Both the position numbers and the translations under genes were made by a program. From the NCBI RefSeq assembly GCF_001514215.1, contig NZ_KQ948860.1, positions 150,794-195,341 of the forward strand: a DNA stretch of 44,548 nt, read 5' to 3'. This DNA is from Streptomyces bungoensis. GTDB taxonomy: Bacteria; Actinomycetota; Actinomycetes; Streptomycetales; Streptomycetaceae. The notes below the pieces were generated by a model. The model saw only the letters and a list, made by a program, of their open reading frames with translations, ran no database searches and had not been told where the DNA came from. Shown piece after piece: positions 42,507-44,548 of the stretch (its first letter is position 1; each line of letters begins with the position of its first letter).

Positions 42507-43574
42507 TCATCCCGGCCCGTTGCCGTGCACACCGAGTTCCGCGCAGTCCCCGGCCGGCAGCTCCTCCGCGAAGTGGCAGGCCGAGTCGTGGGCCGCGGGA
42601 CCGGGCGTGCCGCGGAACGCGGGCGGCACCGCCAGCGGGGGCACCTCCAGCGCGCAGCGCTCCCGCGCCTTCCAGCAGCGGGTGCGGAAGCGGCAGCCCG
42701 AGGGGATGTCCGTCGGGGACGGCACGTCGCCGGAGAGGATGATCCGGGCGCGGCGGGCCCGGGCCTCGGGATCGGGCACCGGGACCGCCGAGAGCAGGGC
42801 CTGGGTGTAGGGGTGCGTGGCGTGCTCGTAGATCTCCGCGTCGCTGCCGGTCTCCACGATCCGGCCCAGGTACATGACCGCGACCCGGTCCGCGATGTGC
42901 CGGACGACGGACAGGTCGTGGGCGATGAAGACGTACGAGAGCGCGAACTCCGCCTGGAGCCGGTCCATCAGGTTGATCACCTGGGCCTGCACGGAGACGT
43001 CCAGGGCGGAGACGGGTTCGTCGGCGACGACGACCTCGGGGCGCAGCGCGAGGGCCCGGGCGATGCCGATGCGCTGGCGCTGGCCCCCGGAGAACTGGTG
43101 CGGGTAGCGGTTGATGTGCTCCGGGTTCAGTCCGACGACGTCCAGCAGCTCCCGCACCCGGCGGCGCCGTTCACCCTTGGGGGCCGCCTCGGGGTGGATC
43201 TCGTACGGCTCCCCCACGATGTCCCCCACCGTCATGCGGGGGTTGAGCGAGGTGTACGGGTCCTGGAAGACCATCTGGATGTTGCGGCGGACGGCCTTCA
43301 GGGCCCGGCCGGACAGCCCGGTGATGTCCTCGCCCCGGAACCGGATCGAGCCCGCCGTGGGCCGCTCCAGGTGGCACAGCAGCTTCGCGACGGTCGACTT
43401 GCCGCAGCCGGACTCGCCGACGATGCCGAGGGTCTCGCCCCGGCCGAGCGTGAAGTCGACGCCGTCGACCGCCCTGACCGCGCCGATCTGCCTGCGGAAC
43501 AGGATCCCCCGGGTCAGCGGGTAGTGCTTGACGAGGCCGCTCACCTGGAGGACCGGCTCAGTGGTCGGGGCCAT
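42507..43574 (-). CDS. Oligopeptide ABC importer ATP-binding protein (OppF/DppF type)
   Basis: This 355-residue ATPase has Walker A GESGCGKST, signature FSGGQRQR, Walker B VVVADEPVSALD and switch His in FIAHDLSVV. The C-terminal oligopeptide/dipeptide extension contains SGCRFRTRCWKARERC, whose spaced cysteines probably bind an iron-sulfur cluster as in other DppD/DppF proteins. Its start overlaps the preceding ATPase gene by 17 bp, and the two should form the nucleotide-binding heterodimer of a peptide importer. The other subunits would lie beyond the right edge. Confidence 0.93.
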   Translation of the reverse strand: MAPTTEPVLQVSGLVKHYPLTRGILFRRQIGAVRAVDGVDFTLGRGETLGIVGESGCGKSTVAKLLCHLERPTAGSIRFRGEDITGLSGRALKAVRRNIQMVFQDPYTSLNPRMTVGDIVGEPYEIHPEAAPKGERRRRVRELLDVVGLNPEHINRYPHQFSGGQRQRIGIARALALRPEVVVADEPVSALDVSVQAQVINLMDRLQAEFALSYVFIAHDLSVVRHIADRVAVMYLGRIVETGSDAEIYEHATHPYTQALLSAVPVPDPEARARRARIILSGDVPSPTDIPSGCRFRTRCWKARERCALEVPPLAVPPAFRGTPGPAAHDSACHFAEELPAGDCAELGVHGNGPG

Positions 43575-44541
43575 GCAGGCACTCCCTCCAGAAGTGGCAG
43601 GCGCTGCCGCGGTCCGCGCCCACCTCGTACAGCGGGGGCACGTCCGTGCGGCACACGTCGCGGGCCATCGGGCAGCGGGGGTGGAAGGGGCAGCCGGGCG
43701 GGATGTGCGTGAGGTTCGGCGGCAGGCCCTTGATGGCGTACAGCTCCCGGCCCTTGCGGTCCAGACGCGGGACGGAGTCCAGCAGGCCGCGGGTGTAGGG
43801 GTGGGCGGGCGCCTTGTAGATGTCGTGCACGGGGGCCGACTCGACGATCCGCCCGGCGTACATGACGGCGATGCGGTCGGCGACGTCCGCGACGACGCCG
43901 AGGTCGTGGGTGATCAGGATCAGGCCCATCCGGTACGCGCGGCGCAGCTCCGCGAGCAGGTCCATGACCTGGGCCTGGACGGTGACGTCGAGGGCGGTCG
44001 TCGGCTCGTCGGCGATGATCAGGGCCGGCTCCAGCGCCATCGCCATGGCGATCATGATGCGCTGGCGCATGCCGCCGGAGAACTGGTGGGGGTAGTCCCG
44101 CACCCGCTGGGCCGCCGCGGGGATGCGCACCCGGTCCATGAGCTCGACCGCCCTGGCCCGCGCGTCCTTCCTCGACATGCCCCGGTGCACGACGAACATC
44201 TCGCCGAGCTGGTCGCCCACCGGCACGACGGGGTTGAGTGCGGACAGCGCGTCCTGGAAGATCATCGCCATCCCGGCGCCCCGGATCCCGCGCCGCTCCT
44301 CCTCCTTCAGCCTCAGCAGGTCCCTGCCCCGGAAGAGGATCTCCCCGCCGGTGATCCGGCCGGGCGGCGTGTCGAGGATCCCCATCACGGCCTGCGCGGT
44401 CACCGACTTCCCCGACCCGGACTCGCCGAGCACGGCCAGGGTCTCCCCCTCGTCCACGCCGTACGACACCCCGTTCACGGCCCGGGCGATCCCGTCCCGG
44501 GTCGCGAACTCCACGTACAGCTCCCGCACTTCGAGCAGCAT
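43558..44541 (-). CDS. Oligopeptide ABC importer ATP-binding protein (OppD/DppD type)
   Basis: This 327-residue ATPase has Walker A GESGSGKSV, signature FSGGMRQR, Walker B LIIADEPTTALD and switch His in LITHDLGVV. The C-terminal PPGCPFHPRCPMARDVC cysteine motif is typical of this family. It pairs with the overlapping DppF-type gene. Only 7 bases of the window remain beyond the ATG, so a start further upstream cannot be excluded and no ribosome site can be judged. The permeases and binding protein are expected next. From memory, this group sits next to the bldK-type transporter in Streptomyces. Confidence 0.92.
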   Translation of the reverse strand: MLLEVRELYVEFATRDGIARAVNGVSYGVDEGETLAVLGESGSGKSVTAQAVMGILDTPPGRITGGEILFRGRDLLRLKEEERRGIRGAGMAMIFQDALSALNPVVPVGDQLGEMFVVHRGMSRKDARARAVELMDRVRIPAAAQRVRDYPHQFSGGMRQRIMIAMAMALEPALIIADEPTTALDVTVQAQVMDLLAELRRAYRMGLILITHDLGVVADVADRIAVMYAGRIVESAPVHDIYKAPAHPYTRGLLDSVPRLDRKGRELYAIKGLPPNLTHIPPGCPFHPRCPMARDVCRTDVPPLYEVGADRGSACHFWRECLHGPDH

Positions 44542-44548
44542 CGGGCGG

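Noticed and set aside
1..44548. CRISPR arrays, tRNA or rRNA genes, insertion sequences
   Set aside because: No regularly spaced palindromic repeats, tRNA-like cloverleaf sequences, transposase motifs or terminal inverted repeats were noticed.

Overview
The window is very G+C-rich DNA with actinomycete-style coding: GTG and TTG starts, overlapping stop/start pairs, and a mycothiol gene. Several families are typical of Streptomyces (a SARP regulator, a bldK-type oligopeptide transporter, a 64-residue membrane protein), so a Streptomyces chromosome is the best reading. I noticed no in-frame TTA codon in the biosynthetic genes, though I did not scan exhaustively.

Positions 1-31973 look like the right-hand part of a polyketide gene cluster. 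Operon A (279-12060) is a tightly coupled run in which every start overlaps the previous stop. It encodes a type II-like ACP, a KASIII-like enzyme lacking the usual catalytic His, an FkbH-type glyceryl-ACP synthase, a second ACP, an E2-like acyltransferase, an FAD oxidoreductase, and a fully reducing type I PKS module (KS-AT-DH-ER-KR-ACP, methylmalonyl-type AT). Operon B (12181-25563) encodes a bimodular PKS (KS-KR-ACP without AT, then KS-AT-DH-KR-ACP with a malonyl-type AT), a KS-ACP protein that also lacks an AT, a type II thioesterase, and a KASIII-like acyltransferase with Ser in place of Cys. Two leftward genes follow: a small YrdB-like membrane protein and a SARP activator. Operon C (27199-30890) holds a second FkbH/ACP pair and an MFS exporter. 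A degenerate ATP-grasp-like protein (30996-31973) comes next.

The FkbH + ACP + KASIII + E2-acyltransferase set is the toolkit of tetronate biosynthesis (agglomerin, RK-682, tetronomycin type). The agglomerin-type eliminase is not seen, and the FkbH/ACP pair is duplicated. The proposed logic, which is inference, is as follows. A short reduced polyketide is built by PKS1-3. The two AT-less modules are charged in trans. A glycerol-derived C3 unit is used for release, and possibly another at the start. There is no cis thioesterase. The first and third operons are preceded by matching regulatory sites: three TCNAG-like heptamers at 11-bp period, then 8 bp, then a CAGGGT/CAGGCT -10-like element. 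These fit control by the SARP encoded between operons B and C.

From 32016 to the end the genes look like conserved chromosome. They are a leftward ABC-exporter/two-component operon (ATPase, permease, kinase, regulator), a secreted peptidoglycan-binding-like protein, a small membrane protein with mshB (mycothiol synthesis), a frameshifted VOC/glyoxalase pseudogene, a small membrane protein, a DPP-IV-type S9 peptidase, and two ATPase subunits of an oligopeptide ABC importer running off the right edge.
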